Positions 25,163 through 35,334 of a stretch of DNA of 64,000 nucleotides are shown piece by piece. This DNA comes from Meloidogyne chitwoodi (taxonomy: Eukaryota; Nematoda; Chromadorea; Rhabditida; Meloidogynidae). A program made the translations under genes and the position numbers. Where the stretch lies: contig JACZZP010000003.1 of assembly GCA_015183035.1 (NCBI GenBank), positions 2,666,001-2,730,000 on the forward strand, given 5' to 3'. Every line of letters begins with the position of its first letter. Positions within the stretch are counted from its first letter, which is position 1. Under the pieces are notes generated by a model. That model made no database searches and had not been told where the DNA came from. It saw only the letters and a list, made by a program, of their open reading frames with translations.

Positions 25163-25800
25163 CCCCAGAATTTCGGGAGCGCATATCTCGGTCCAAATGG
25201 TACGAAATGACTATCCGTCAGGTGAGATTATGGTCCCTTGGTACATCTATCGATGACCCAAAATTTAGGAAGTTAGGTCCCAGATTAACTGAGTTAAGCT
25301 CAAACAAAATTTTGGGGGTAAACAGTTATATACCCCCAGAATTTCGGGAGTGCACAGCTCGGTCCAAATGGTACGAAATGACTATCCGTCAGGTGAGATT
25401 ATGGTCCCTTGGTACATCTATCGATGACCCAAAATTTAGGAAGTTAGGTCCCAGATTAACTGAGTTAAGCTCAAACAAAATTTTGGGGGTAAACAGTTAT
25501 ATACCCCCAGAATTTCGGGAGTGCACAGCTCGGTCCAAACGGGACGGAATGACTATCCGTCCGGTACGATTATGGACCATTGGTACATCTATCGATGACC
25601 CAAAATTTATGAAGTTAGGTCCCAGATTAACTGAGTTAAGCTCAATCAAAATTTTGGGGGTAAACAGTTATATACCCCCAGAATTTCGGGAGTGCACAGC
25701 TCGGTCCAAACGGGACGGAATGACTATCCGTCCGGTACGATTATTGACCATTGGTACATCTATCGATGACCCAAAATTTATGAAGTTAGGTCTGTAATAT
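25163..25800 (+). repeat. Homogeneous 171-bp tandem satellite, about 3.7 copies
   Basis: Equivalent positions recur at 25207, 25378, 25549 and 25720, an exact 171-bp period. The first two full units are almost identical; the third and fourth share a second variant ('aaacgggacgg', 'ccggtacg'). As 171 is a multiple of three and the unit has no stop in one frame, a 196-codon open frame runs through it. I treat that as a by-product of the repeat. Confidence 0.92.
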
Positions 25801-26134
25801 AATCGAATTCATGGATGTTTATAGGCCATTTTCTCGAATTCTTGTCGTAGGATTTTGAATATCCATAGCTCATTCGATCCAGTTTTTCGAGCACTTCCAA
25901 TAATATATGTCGTATCAAAATCTCTCCAATAGTTAAAAGATCAGAAAATTCCAGTTTTGTCGTTTCTCCCCATAATCCTGAATCTTTAAGGACTTTTATT
26001 TCGACTTCTAAAAGTCTGAACTTTCTAATTTTTTGAATTTAATTCAGAATATCGAACTCGATAAAATTATCAAAATCAAACAAATCGGACTTTTAGAAAA
26101 AAAAAGTTCAGAAAAAGAGGAGAATAAATATATT

Positions 26135-26215
26135 TTTGGTTAAGTGAAATTTCTCAGTTTTTATGGGAGAAATGAAAAAAATGACTAAGGTTCGAATCCT
26201 TCCGAGGGAAATTAA
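26135..26215 (+). repeat. tRNA-like element, right member of an inverted pair
   Basis: It reads 'ttggttaagtgaaatttctcag...ctaaggttcgaatccttccgagg' and mirrors 24589-24668 on the other strand with a few changes. Confidence 0.55.
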
Positions 26216-26399
26216 TTTTTTATAGGAACTGGATGTTGGAAAATTTTTAATTTTAATTTAATTTAATTTCTTGACTTAATGGGCATTATTTAGTCCAATT
26301 TTAAATTGCTATTTTATTTAAAAAAGCTTAAAAATTAAAGGAAACGAAGGTCAAATCTGCAGTAGTGGTTTATCCTCTATATCTCTGCTCAAATGCAAC

Positions 26400-26720
26400 G
26401 TATGGACTTAAAAATTTAAACAATTTTAAATCATTGTTTGTTCTATCTTTATTCCAAAATTTAGCATTCTAGGTCCCAATTGTATGAAGTTGCGATCAAT
26501 CAAAGTTTTGGTTGCCATTGTGATTGATCCCTTATATATCGATTCAAATGCATGGAATTGACTTCTCGATGGTATCAGCTTAAGGGCATTGGGTGATCCA
26601 TCTTTAGCCCAAAATTTAGGATTCTAGGTCCCAATTGACAGAGCTGAGATCTCAAAATTTTGGAGGTAATCCATTATCCCAGATTTTCTGGAGCGCATAT
26701 CCCGGTCCAGAGGCCTTTTT
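26400..26720 (+). repeat. Diverged 171-bp-family monomers, plus orientation
   Basis: Blocks 'cccaaaatttaggattctaggtcccaatt' and 'ctggagcgcatatcccggtccag' match the 171-bp unit on the plus strand. They mirror the minus-oriented copies at 23470-25160. Confidence 0.6.
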
Positions 26721-26818
26721 GTAATTATTTATATATTTAAATAATTATTTTTTAATGATTCTGAGAAAAAAATTTGTTTCAACTTATGATTTTTATTAAT
26801 TGAGAACATTTAAACAAT

Positions 26819-27299
26819 TCAAACCGTAGTATAATTAAAATTTTTCTGATGGTTTCCTTTTTCTAATTCTTTGCCTTCCAATCTTTTTCTATTTGATGAA
26901 GAATAAAGACCAATTATTGTTGCATCAGCCTCTAGAAGAGTTAAATCATTTTTAGATCCCAAAAAGCGCTCACTCAGCTCTGAAAAAATATTTAGTTATA
27001 AAAAATATATTAAAATGTCTAAAAAAATGTAAAAAAATAACAAAACCTGTATCAAAAATTCTAATCAACACATTGGAGCCGATCACATATTTTCTAAAAA
27101 TTTAAACTTAAAAGTATACTAATTAAAAAAATTACTCCGAATCCCTCTTAGGCCTTTTGCAAACAGCATTAAACTTACAGCCAAAGTCAATGTACAAATC
27201 ATCATTTACTCGATGCACAATACGTCCAACCAACTTGCGTCCATTAAAATCGCCAAGACCAACAAATTTTGAATAACGAAATAATTTTGCAAAAGACAT
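26819..27299 (-). CDS. mrps-28: Mitochondrial small-subunit ribosomal protein S28 (intact copy)
   Basis: Three exons give a protein of about 125 residues, starting M-S-F-A-K-L-F-R-Y. An S1-like RNA-binding segment has G-R-I-V-H-R-V-N-D-D-L-Y-I-D-F-G, then C-K-R-P-K, N-V-L-I-R-I-F-D-T and L-L-E-A-D-A-T-I-I-G-L. Order and length fit MRPS28, a mitoribosomal small-subunit protein. The frame is open across all three exons to a stop at 26819-26821, unlike the duplicate at 22076-22443. It is the third minus-strand gene after TBCK and RFC4, but 1.46 kb of repeats separates it from RFC4. Confidence 0.82.
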
Positions 27300-27559
27300 T
27301 TATGCAGCTTATAAAAACTAAAATAGTTAAAGTAATTATTTAAAATTTTTAAATATTAGAAAACAAGAATTTTAAGTAAAAAAATAAAATTATAATTGTA
27401 TAATAAGCCTGTATTAAATTAAAAAAAAGGTACTCAACTGACCTCAACGAAATAAAAAAAAGCCCGATTTGTCGCGGTTTCTTGAATAAGCTGGTTTGTT
27501 GCGAACGCCTAACTATAAAATAAGTACTGTATTAATCAATTATTAAAAATCTTCAATTT

Positions 27560-28560
27560 TCAAATGACTCTTTATCGATTTCCATTGGAGAGATTTGAAT
27601 TTTTCATAGCTCATTCGATTCAGCTTTTTGAGCTCTTTCGAGTGATATATGATTCGTCAAAAAATCTCCTACAGAAAAAAAGCTCAAAAAATTCAGTTTT
27701 AGGCGTTTTTCCTTAAGTTTCGAATGTTTATGGGTCTTTATCTCGAAATAGCCCAAGGTTTTGGACAGATTAATATCTCAGTAGACTCAGTTTTTCGAAC
27801 TCTTTTTTCCAAGTTTATTTTTGGTGATGGGCGCAAAACTCTGTCATGGGCGCGAAATTCTTCCGTGGGAGAAAACTCGTCCGTGGGTTAAACTCATTCG
27901 TGGACGAAAACTCGTCCGTGACAGAAAACTCATCGATGAAATTGCTAATTTTTAAATGTTTATATGCTTTTATTTCGACTTCTAGAAGTCAGAACTTTCT
28001 AATTTTTTGATATTTGATTATCAAACTCTATAAAATATATCAAAATCAGACAAATCTGACTTTTAGAAAAAAAAGCTCGAAAAAGTCAGTTTTAGATATT
28101 TCCCACGTAAAATTGTTTAATTTTCAGGGGATTTTTTTCGACTTCTAAAAGTAGGAATTTTCTAATTTTTTGATATTTTAATCAGTTTTTCGAGCTCTAA
28201 ATAATATATAAAATCCAGACAAATCTGACTTTTAGAAAAAACTCAAAAAATACAGTATATACATCTCCCCATATTTATCACCTGCACTGAAAAGGTATCT
28301 GACGTTTCAGTGCCAAATGAGATCTTAATTTAACCTGTTACTGTATTATAATCGAATTCATGGATGTTTATGGGCCATTTTCTCGAATTCTGGTAGTAGG
28401 ATTTTGAATATCAATAGCTCATTCGACTCCATTTTTCGAGCTCTTTCCAATGATATATGTCTCATTAAAATCTCTCCAATAGTTTAAAAGCTACAAAATG
28501 CCAGTTTTGTCTTTCCTCTCCATAATTTTTGAATGTTTAGGGACTTTTATTTCGACATCT
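27560..28560. repeat. Repeat-rich insertion between MRPS28 and RFC4
   Basis: Contains several diverged copies of a block around 'agctcattcgattcagctttttgagctctttc' followed by an AT-rich 'aaaatct' segment. The piece at 28345-28560 closely repeats 25795-26010 in the same direction. A short degenerate tandem of about 18 bp lies at 27835-27930. The corresponding space in the left copy is only about 145 bp, so this DNA was gained here or lost there. No gene seen. Confidence 0.6.
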
Positions 28561-28762
28561 AAAAGTCAGAATTACTAAAAGAGAGAAAATTTGAAAATTC
28601 AAAAAAAGAATTTATCAGTAAAAGAACGAAAATTTTAATCGTATCATAACTAACAATTAAATATATAAAAAATAATAATAAATAAATTAAATAAAAAGCA
28701 ATAATGTCTGAGATTGATTCAAAAAATAAATTAAAAATCAAAAAACTGTTTCAATCATCCAA

Positions 28763-31231
28763 TTAAGCAAAACATCCTTGACAAGTTAATAATAAATCCA
28801 AAATTTGCAAATATTCGTCAGCACCGTCTAATAAACGTTTTTCCGTTTCCTTAAAATTTTATGAATTATTTAAAATTAAATTAAAAAACCGCTATTTTAA
28901 TCAATATTTGAGCCTTTTTTATAGGTTTTAAATCGTCACATTCCAAAATTTTGTCCAACAATTGAGAAAGTAATTGAGCAACGCTATATCCATTTTTAAC
29001 AATTTTCCTTGCATAACGATTTGTCTGAAAAGTTAAAAAAAATTAAACAATTGTTTAAAAAGTTCTAAAGAGTAAAGAAATATTTAAGGAATTTTCAATT
29101 AAATTGAGAAAAGTTTACATTAACTAACGAGTAGGCCCGAACCCGCGATCTTTTTTCAATACTGGAAACCATAATCAGACACTCTACCACTGAGCCACCG
29201 AGGTCATCTTCTTGCTCCTCTTTTTCTCCTTATATAAATCTTTAACTAATACTAATTGTAAATGCAAGAAAGCAACCTCTCTTCGAAAATTAAAAAATAT
29301 TAATAAAAAAACCTTTTCCTGATCCAAATATTTAACAATATCAATAAATTCTTCAACATCTTTAATAGGAATTTCTCCAGACATCTCCTTAACATCTTCA
29401 ACACTTATTGAATTATTTACAGCAGAACAAGCCATTGACTGCATTAATGTTATTGATTTACGCAAATCTCCATTAGATATTGAAACAAGTTGTTCAATTG
29501 CATTTTGATCAAATTTAATTCCTTCAGCAATTGAAATGTTGAGTAAACTTGAAAAAAATTTTTTTTTAGATAAATTAAAAAATATTTTTTTGCTAATTTG
29601 TGCTGTATCTTGTGACTAATGTACACAAACTTTAACTAAAATTAGATTTTATTTAAAAAAATTTATATTTGCGTTATGTTTTGTTCAACAATTAAATTCT
29701 TTAATTTTTAAATACTAAAATAGATTGGAGATACACACCTATTTCGCAAAATTACTTTTAATCTTTAACTTTCAAAACTATGAAACTAGGCCAAAATTAT
29801 TTAAAAAATTATCAAATGCTCCCTAACATCTGTATAAACATTAAATGTTCTCAATATGGGCATATTTAAATGCATTTACTTTTCACTAAATATCAAACCA
29901 AAAATTTAAAAAAATAATTCTTTAAAAATGAATTTTAAATCAATTCAAAATTTAATTGTATTTGTAATGCCTTTAATGGTGTTTGTTGCTATATTTTTGT
30001 CTGGCTCTATAGTATGTCCAAGAAAACCTGTTCCACCTAGTGGACCATCGCATATACCGGATGGACCGGGTTAGTGGACAATATGCAAACAAAACGATGT
30101 AAAGATGTTCCAAATATAGATGATTGACATTAATTGTATTATCACAATAACTTTCTTTTCTAATTAACTAAATACTTTCCTGATTTTGGTATTTTCCGCT
30201 TATTAAATAAAGAATAAAATTTTCATAAACTCATAAAAAAGAAAATTTTTCTTATAAGAAAAAACAGAAGGGTAAAGGGGACTCACAATCAACCAATTAA
30301 AAAATAAAAATATACCGTTCTTTTTGAACATCTTCAGAGAGCGGCTTAAATCTAAACTTTGCACATCTCGAAGTTAGAGGTTCAATAATACGAGTAACAT
30401 AATTACAAATTAAAAAGAAACGAGTTGTTTGTGTCTCATTTTCCATTGTTCGACGTAAAGCAGACTGTGCTGGACCTTTAAATAAGAACGATAATAATAA
30501 AAAAGAAATTTAAAGTTAAACCTGTCATTGCATCAGCTTCATCTAATATAACAATTTTTAAAGCAACAATTGATGTTTTTGATGATGGAGATTTAGAAGA
30601 AGAAACAGCGATTCGTGCAAATTCTTTAATCTAAAAAATGAAAGAAATGACAGTTTTTTCCATCTTATCAAAATTTTCAGGATAAAATAGCTACACGATA
30701 CCTGACACAACCCCATATAAAATTAAAAAAAAGTAAACTAACTAACTCTATTTCTAACAACATTAATTCCTCTTTCATCTGAAGCATTTAATTCCAATAC
30801 TCTATCTTTATAAAGCTGTGATGTTGAGAAAAGTTGACGACAGAGTGCGATCGCACAAGAAGTCTTTCCAGTCCCAGGAGGTCCGTAGAATAATATATTT
30901 GGTAACTAAAAATATATTTATTTTTAAACAAAAATATTTATATAAAAAATACATCAGCGCCTTTCAAGCAGTTCGTTAAAACAGCAACAACTTCTTCTTG
31001 ACATAAAACCTGCTCCACCTTCTTTGGACGACTAAAAAAAGTTTAAAAAATAAAATTTTAATCAAAAAAGAACTATTTTTCCACCCAAGGTATTGTTGAG
31101 GAGTGCTCGACTTCATCAACTTCCTTTGGCAATGTTGCAGTATTATTATTATTATTGCTACTTTTCTTTCCATTAGCAGTCTTAGGACTTGAAGTGGTTG
31201 AATTCGTTTTAAAATAGTCACTAATTGACAT
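28763..31231 (-). CDS. rfc-4: Replication factor C subunit 4 (intact clamp-loader ATPase)
   Basis: About 8 exons from ATG at 31231 to the stop at 28763-28765. The Ser/Asn-rich N-terminus leads to P-W-V-E-K, then [15 protein letters not shown] (Walker A), [18 protein letters not shown] (Walker B), the S-R-C-type sensor region (T-S-R-C-A-K-F-R-F) and a C-terminal collar domain with [11 protein letters not shown] loads PCNA on primed DNA in the nucleus. The RFC4 rather than RFC2 call is from the N-terminal and collar blocks. The gene begins 155 bp behind TBCK on the same strand. Intron 29548-30315 (768 nt) holds a peptide gene on the opposite strand; the exons join as K-E-R|L-L-N-I across it. 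Confidence 0.9.
29128..29208 (-). repeat. tRNA-like element in an RFC4 intron
   Basis: The minus strand reads 'ggtggctcagtggtagagtgtctgattatgg...cgcgggttcgggcctac'. D-arm and T-arm blocks are good, but acceptor pairing and anticodon stem are poor. Counterpart of 21508-21590. Confidence 0.55.
29928..30074 (+). CDS. Secreted IDA-like peptide precursor (48 aa), nested in RFC4 intron
   Basis: A single-exon gene on the strand opposite to RFC4. The N-terminus M-N-F-K-S-I-Q-N is followed by a strongly hydrophobic stretch to about residue 29 (signal peptide), a Cys at 30, then a short tail [17 protein letters not shown]. The core P-V-P-P-S-G-P-S closely resembles the plant abscission and root-development hormone IDA and its IDL relatives (core P-I-P-P-S-[AG]-P-S). 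IDA-like genes have been described from root-knot nematodes, where they are thought to act on host receptors. The tail's last residues (I-P-D-G-P-G) differ from the plant ending. Function as a secreted effector is inference. It shares its leader with 55766-55903 and 56836-57007. Confidence 0.72.
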   Translation: MNFKSIQNLIVFVMPLMVFVAIFLSGSIVCPRKPVPPSGPSHIPDGPG

Positions 31232-31386
31232 TTTTCTACAAAACAATTATTAAAAAAAATAAAAAAGTCAAAAAAAAATTATTGTAGTAAATACAACATA
31301 TAATATTAAAATTAATTTAAAATAAAATTTTATTAAATTAAAAAAAACAAATTAATTATAAAAACGATAAATTAAAATTAGTCAAG

Positions 31387-34371
31387 TCATCTCCATCTTG
31401 AATGAAAATATTTGGCAGTACTCACAACTTGATCAATAGGCAAATCTTAAAAAATAAAATTAATCTAAAATAATTTCGAATTTAAAAAAACCTGGCAAAT
31501 CAGAAAATAGAAGAATAGCTTCATTAAAACTTGCTTTAATTAATTTTGAACGAAGTTGTAAGAGAATTGCAACACCGATAAAGCTAAAAAAATAAATTAT
31601 TAAAAGAAAAAAATTTAAGAAAAAAATACAGTGGAAATTCAGAGTCTGAAAGAAGAAGGGCATCCCAGAGATGAAACTAAAAAAAATTAAAATAATTTAT
31701 TTATTCAAAAATAAATAAAATTACTAATTTGTACAAAGGAAGGACATGCGCAAAACAAGTCAAAAACCAACTAGAAAAATTAAAAATTATTAAAAAAAAA
31801 TTTTTTTAACTAACGGAATAGCAAAAAGTTCAGGAAGAAAGTCTAATGAAACAAAATGTGCAAATAATTCAGAATCACAAAATTCAATAACACGCATAAA
31901 TTCAGCCAAATAACTGCGAATAACCACTGTATTGTCTTTAAGGAAAAATCCACGTAAATAACGGTCAATAAATGCATTTAAACAATGAAATGCTGTTGCT
32001 AAAATTGAGAAAAAAATAAAATAAAAATTAGAAAAATTAAAAAATAACGTAGATTATTAAAATGTAAAATTAGAAAAGGAGCGCTCAAAGAGTCCAATCC
32101 TTGCCAATAAACAAATTCATCTTTTCTACTTACAAGTAAAGCTTTAAGAAGTATTTTTAATTGATGATGTGCTAGAGGAGAAGACATCTATTGTAAAAAA
32201 GTAAAAATAAAAATAATAAAATAAACCAATTCATCATATTGATGACAGCGAGGAATGTCAACCTGAAGTTGTCTATCAGAAGAATGCTGAGAAAAGGTAT
32301 CAAGTGAGTAAAAACTTTGGTATAAATGATCATCAAGGACATTTTCAAAAGGCAAAACGCCTAAAATAGCAGCCCAAACAGCTCCACGATAAACTGGTGG
32401 AATGTCAAGACAACTCTCAGTTCTTAATAATTCTGATTTGCTTGGCCATGCAGCAAGCAAATTTCTAAATAAACGCATTCGTTGATACTAAAAAATTAAA
32501 AAAAAAAATCAAAAAAGTGAAAAAAACCTGATATTCAATATCTCTTTCTTTAACAAGTAGAGACTGAATTCCACAAGTCTCATCTTCTTTAACACTTTTA
32601 GAATCTGTCAAATTTCCTCCATTAGTAATTTCGTCTTGTAGTTTTTTAAGTTCCAAAGTTATAAAGCGCTTAGAAGAATTAATATCATTTAACCGCTAAA
32701 ATTAAATAATTTTCAATTTAAAAAAATTAAAAAAACCTCAATAAGATTGTTCATAGGAAGTTCAAAAATGCAAACAGGTGAAGCACTTCTTTCGGATTCA
32801 TTTGTACCAAACATGTGAAAATTTCCAATTAGAAGACTAATTAAAACTTTAATTTTATAAAAATGTTAAAAAGAAAAAACCTTGGTAAGGTTAAAATAGG
32901 TGGTTGTGTTTTTATTAATCCTTTACGTGATAATATTGTTTCAAAACTGCTACCACACAATTTCCAGAGAAAGAAAAGTTCGTTTAACGTATTTTGGTTA
33001 AAACCAAACCTTTCAAATTGATTTTCATTTTTTATACGTTCTGAAACTTTTTAAAAATCATTTAAAAATCTAAAAACCTTTAATTTGACCAATTTCCTCG
33101 TCCAAATCATCACAACCATTTTTATTTAAATTTTCTTCATCTATATTAATATTAGAAGAAATTGCCGCCTCTTTAAGCATTTTCAATAGATTTGAAGAAT
33201 TTGGTCTTTTAGAAGGATAAATATTCAGACATTGTTGAACAATTTGAAAAATTGGATTTAATGAATGTTGACGTTTAGCAAAGGCTGGGCAAATTTGTTT
33301 TATTTTAGTTAAAAGTTGAGCGAAAATTGAGTCGTTGTTTTCTTTTTAAAAAAAAATATAATTTAAAAAGAGGTTAAAACCTTTACAAAGTAAAGAGGCG
33401 ATAATGTCCGAAATTTGATGTCGAGCTAAATTTAAAAAATTAAAAAGTTTATGTTTTTAATAAAACTCACAAAAAACCTCAGAAAACCTCCATCCGGTAA
33501 ACAATTCAATTAATAAAATTCCAAAAGACCAAATATCAACACAAAAATACTTTGAATGATCAGATGCTTGTGGAAGTAAATTTAACAGAATTTCAGGTGC
33601 TAAATACAAGGGAAATCCACTCGAAGACGAAAGTTTGTGGTAATAAATTCCAGAAATAAAACAAAGGCCATAATGTGAAAGTTTTACTTGAATTTGCTAA
33701 AAATTAAAAAATCTTAAAATAAAAAATAAAAAAAATAACCTCATTTTCCTTCCTGGGAACAACAAATAATTTATCCAAACTTAGAGAGCCTATAGCAAAA
33801 CAATTTTTATGACAAAATTCCAAAGCTGAACAAACTTGTATTGCCACAGAGAAAACAGATTGTAGGTTTTGATTGCCTAACCTGAAAAATAAAAATATTA
33901 AAAAGTAATCTGATAGAAACGTTGTATTAGTTTGGGTTAAAACGAAAACCCAAAATGATTAAAAGTTCTTGAGCCTAGACTCTGAATAAAAATCAAAGTT
34001 CTGGCCACGACCTCTAACAAAGTGTTAAAGTCAATAAAATATAAAAAACAAACTTGTTATTCAAAAAACCATCATCTCGAACATATGAATCAGAATAATA
34101 TTCTGACAAAAGTGCATATCCATTTGATACTAAAAATAAAAGAAAAAATTATTAAAAAATTTAAAAAATTACTTGTTAAACACCTGCTGAATTCAAAATA
34201 TTTGCACAAATTGTGATGAGAAAATTTAGTAATTCTAGCAAATCGACCTAACATATAAGTGTAAATATTTGATGGATCAGGCAATTCAACGTTATCATTT
34301 GAGGAGCTTTTTGCTTGTATTTCAATTTCATCTCCAATTTTAAATCTAATAATTGTTGCAGCCAATTTCAT
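31387..34371 (-). CDS. tbck-1: TBC domain-containing protein kinase-like protein (TBCK)
   Basis: About 14 exons. An N-terminal kinase-like domain begins after Y-M-L-G-R-F-A-R (about 34240) and ends with a family-like Y-P-S-K-R-P segment. The catalytic H-R-D loop is replaced by S-L-S-L-D-K-L, so it is a pseudokinase, as usual for TBCK. A charged linker leads to the TBC Rab-GAP domain (about 32450-31440) with V-Y-R-G-A-V-W (arginine-finger block), D-I-P-R-C-H-Q-Y and V-Y-W-Q-G (glutamine-finger block), and the closing L-Y-K-L-F-H-L-W-D. TBCK is linked to mTOR signalling and endosomal transport. The protein stops soon after the TBC domain, without the rhodanese domain found in vertebrate TBCK. 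The start codon lies 16 bp from that of ADAT2 on the other strand. Confidence 0.88.
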
Positions 34372-34387
34372 TTATTACCTAATAAAA

Positions 34388-35183
34388 ATGTACAAAAACC
34401 AAGATATTTTTTTAATTGGGCGTAGAATTAACCGCAGAATTGTCCTTTCAAAAAATAATGCCAAGTTAAATCAGATAAATTTTTTGAATACATTTTATAT
34501 GGAAGACTTATTATTTATTGATGAATCATTTAAACTCGCACAACAAGCTTATAATCTGCAAGAAGTTCCTGTTGGTTGTGTTTTTGTCTTTGATGGTTTA
34601 ATTATCGGAGAAGGACATAATGAAGTGAATAAGTATATTTTTTACAAAAAAAAATTAAATTATTTAAGTTTATTTTTAGAACAAAAAATCCTACAAGACA
34701 TGCTGAATTTGTTGCCATCGACAAAGCGAGTATTTGGTGTTCAGAAAATGGGAAAAACTTTCAAGAGGTTAACATTTTCGCACATTTAAATTTATTTTCT
34801 CTTTTGTTAGGTTATGATACAAACGAGTGTTTACGTTAGTTTAGAGCCTTGTATTATGTGTTCTAGTGCCCTATACCAACTAAAGATTAGAAGGCTTGTA
34901 TTTGGAGCAAAAAATCTTCGTTTTGGTGGAATTTTAAGTGTTGCTAGCAACAAAGACTATGGGCATGAACATGAAATTGAGGTTTTTTTCAACATTTAAT
35001 GTCTATTGTCCTATTTATGGGTTCGGGGTTTCTAAATTTATCTTTTTAATCTAAATTTTTTTTAAATTTTAGTTAGTCTCAGAGGTAGGTGCAGAAAGGT
35101 CAATTTCCCTATTGAAGAAATTTTACGATAGGGAAAATCCACATGCTCCACTTGATAAAAGAAAAATTAAAGCTGAAATATAA
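34388..35183 (+). CDS. tRNA-specific adenosine deaminase subunit 2 (ADAT2-like)
   Basis: Four exons. The cytidine-deaminase-fold zinc site is complete: H-A-E at about 34695 and P-C-I-M-C at about 34847, with the upstream V-P-V-G-C-V block. ADAT2 pairs with ADAT3 to convert A34 to inosine in tRNA anticodons. The C-terminal F-Y-D-R-E-N-P-H-A-P segment is also family-like. Two starts are possible: 34388 gives an extra basic N-terminus of 37 residues, and the ATG at 34499 gives M-E-D-L-L-F, closer to the usual length. The first places the start only 16 bp from TBCK. HPF1 follows 151 bp downstream on the same strand. Confidence 0.87.
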
Positions 35184-35334
35184 GTTGTTTATTTTGAATG
35201 TGTTTCATTTATTGTTAGATAAATTTAATTATTTATTTTTTCTTTTTAATTTTATTTATATTAATTTTATATTTTAATTTTTTTACAAATTTATGTTTAA
35301 GTAAAAAATTTAAGCCTAGAAATTTATATCAACG

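Noticed and set aside
25207..25797. 196-codon open frame with 57-residue repeats
   Set aside because: It follows exactly from the 171-bp satellite period. Related diverged monomers nearby are full of stops, which argues against a protein.
25795..28560. CRISPR-like or prokaryotic features among the repeats
   Set aside because: Repeats are long, diverged and in both orientations, in a eukaryotic intron-rich context. No spacer pattern is present.
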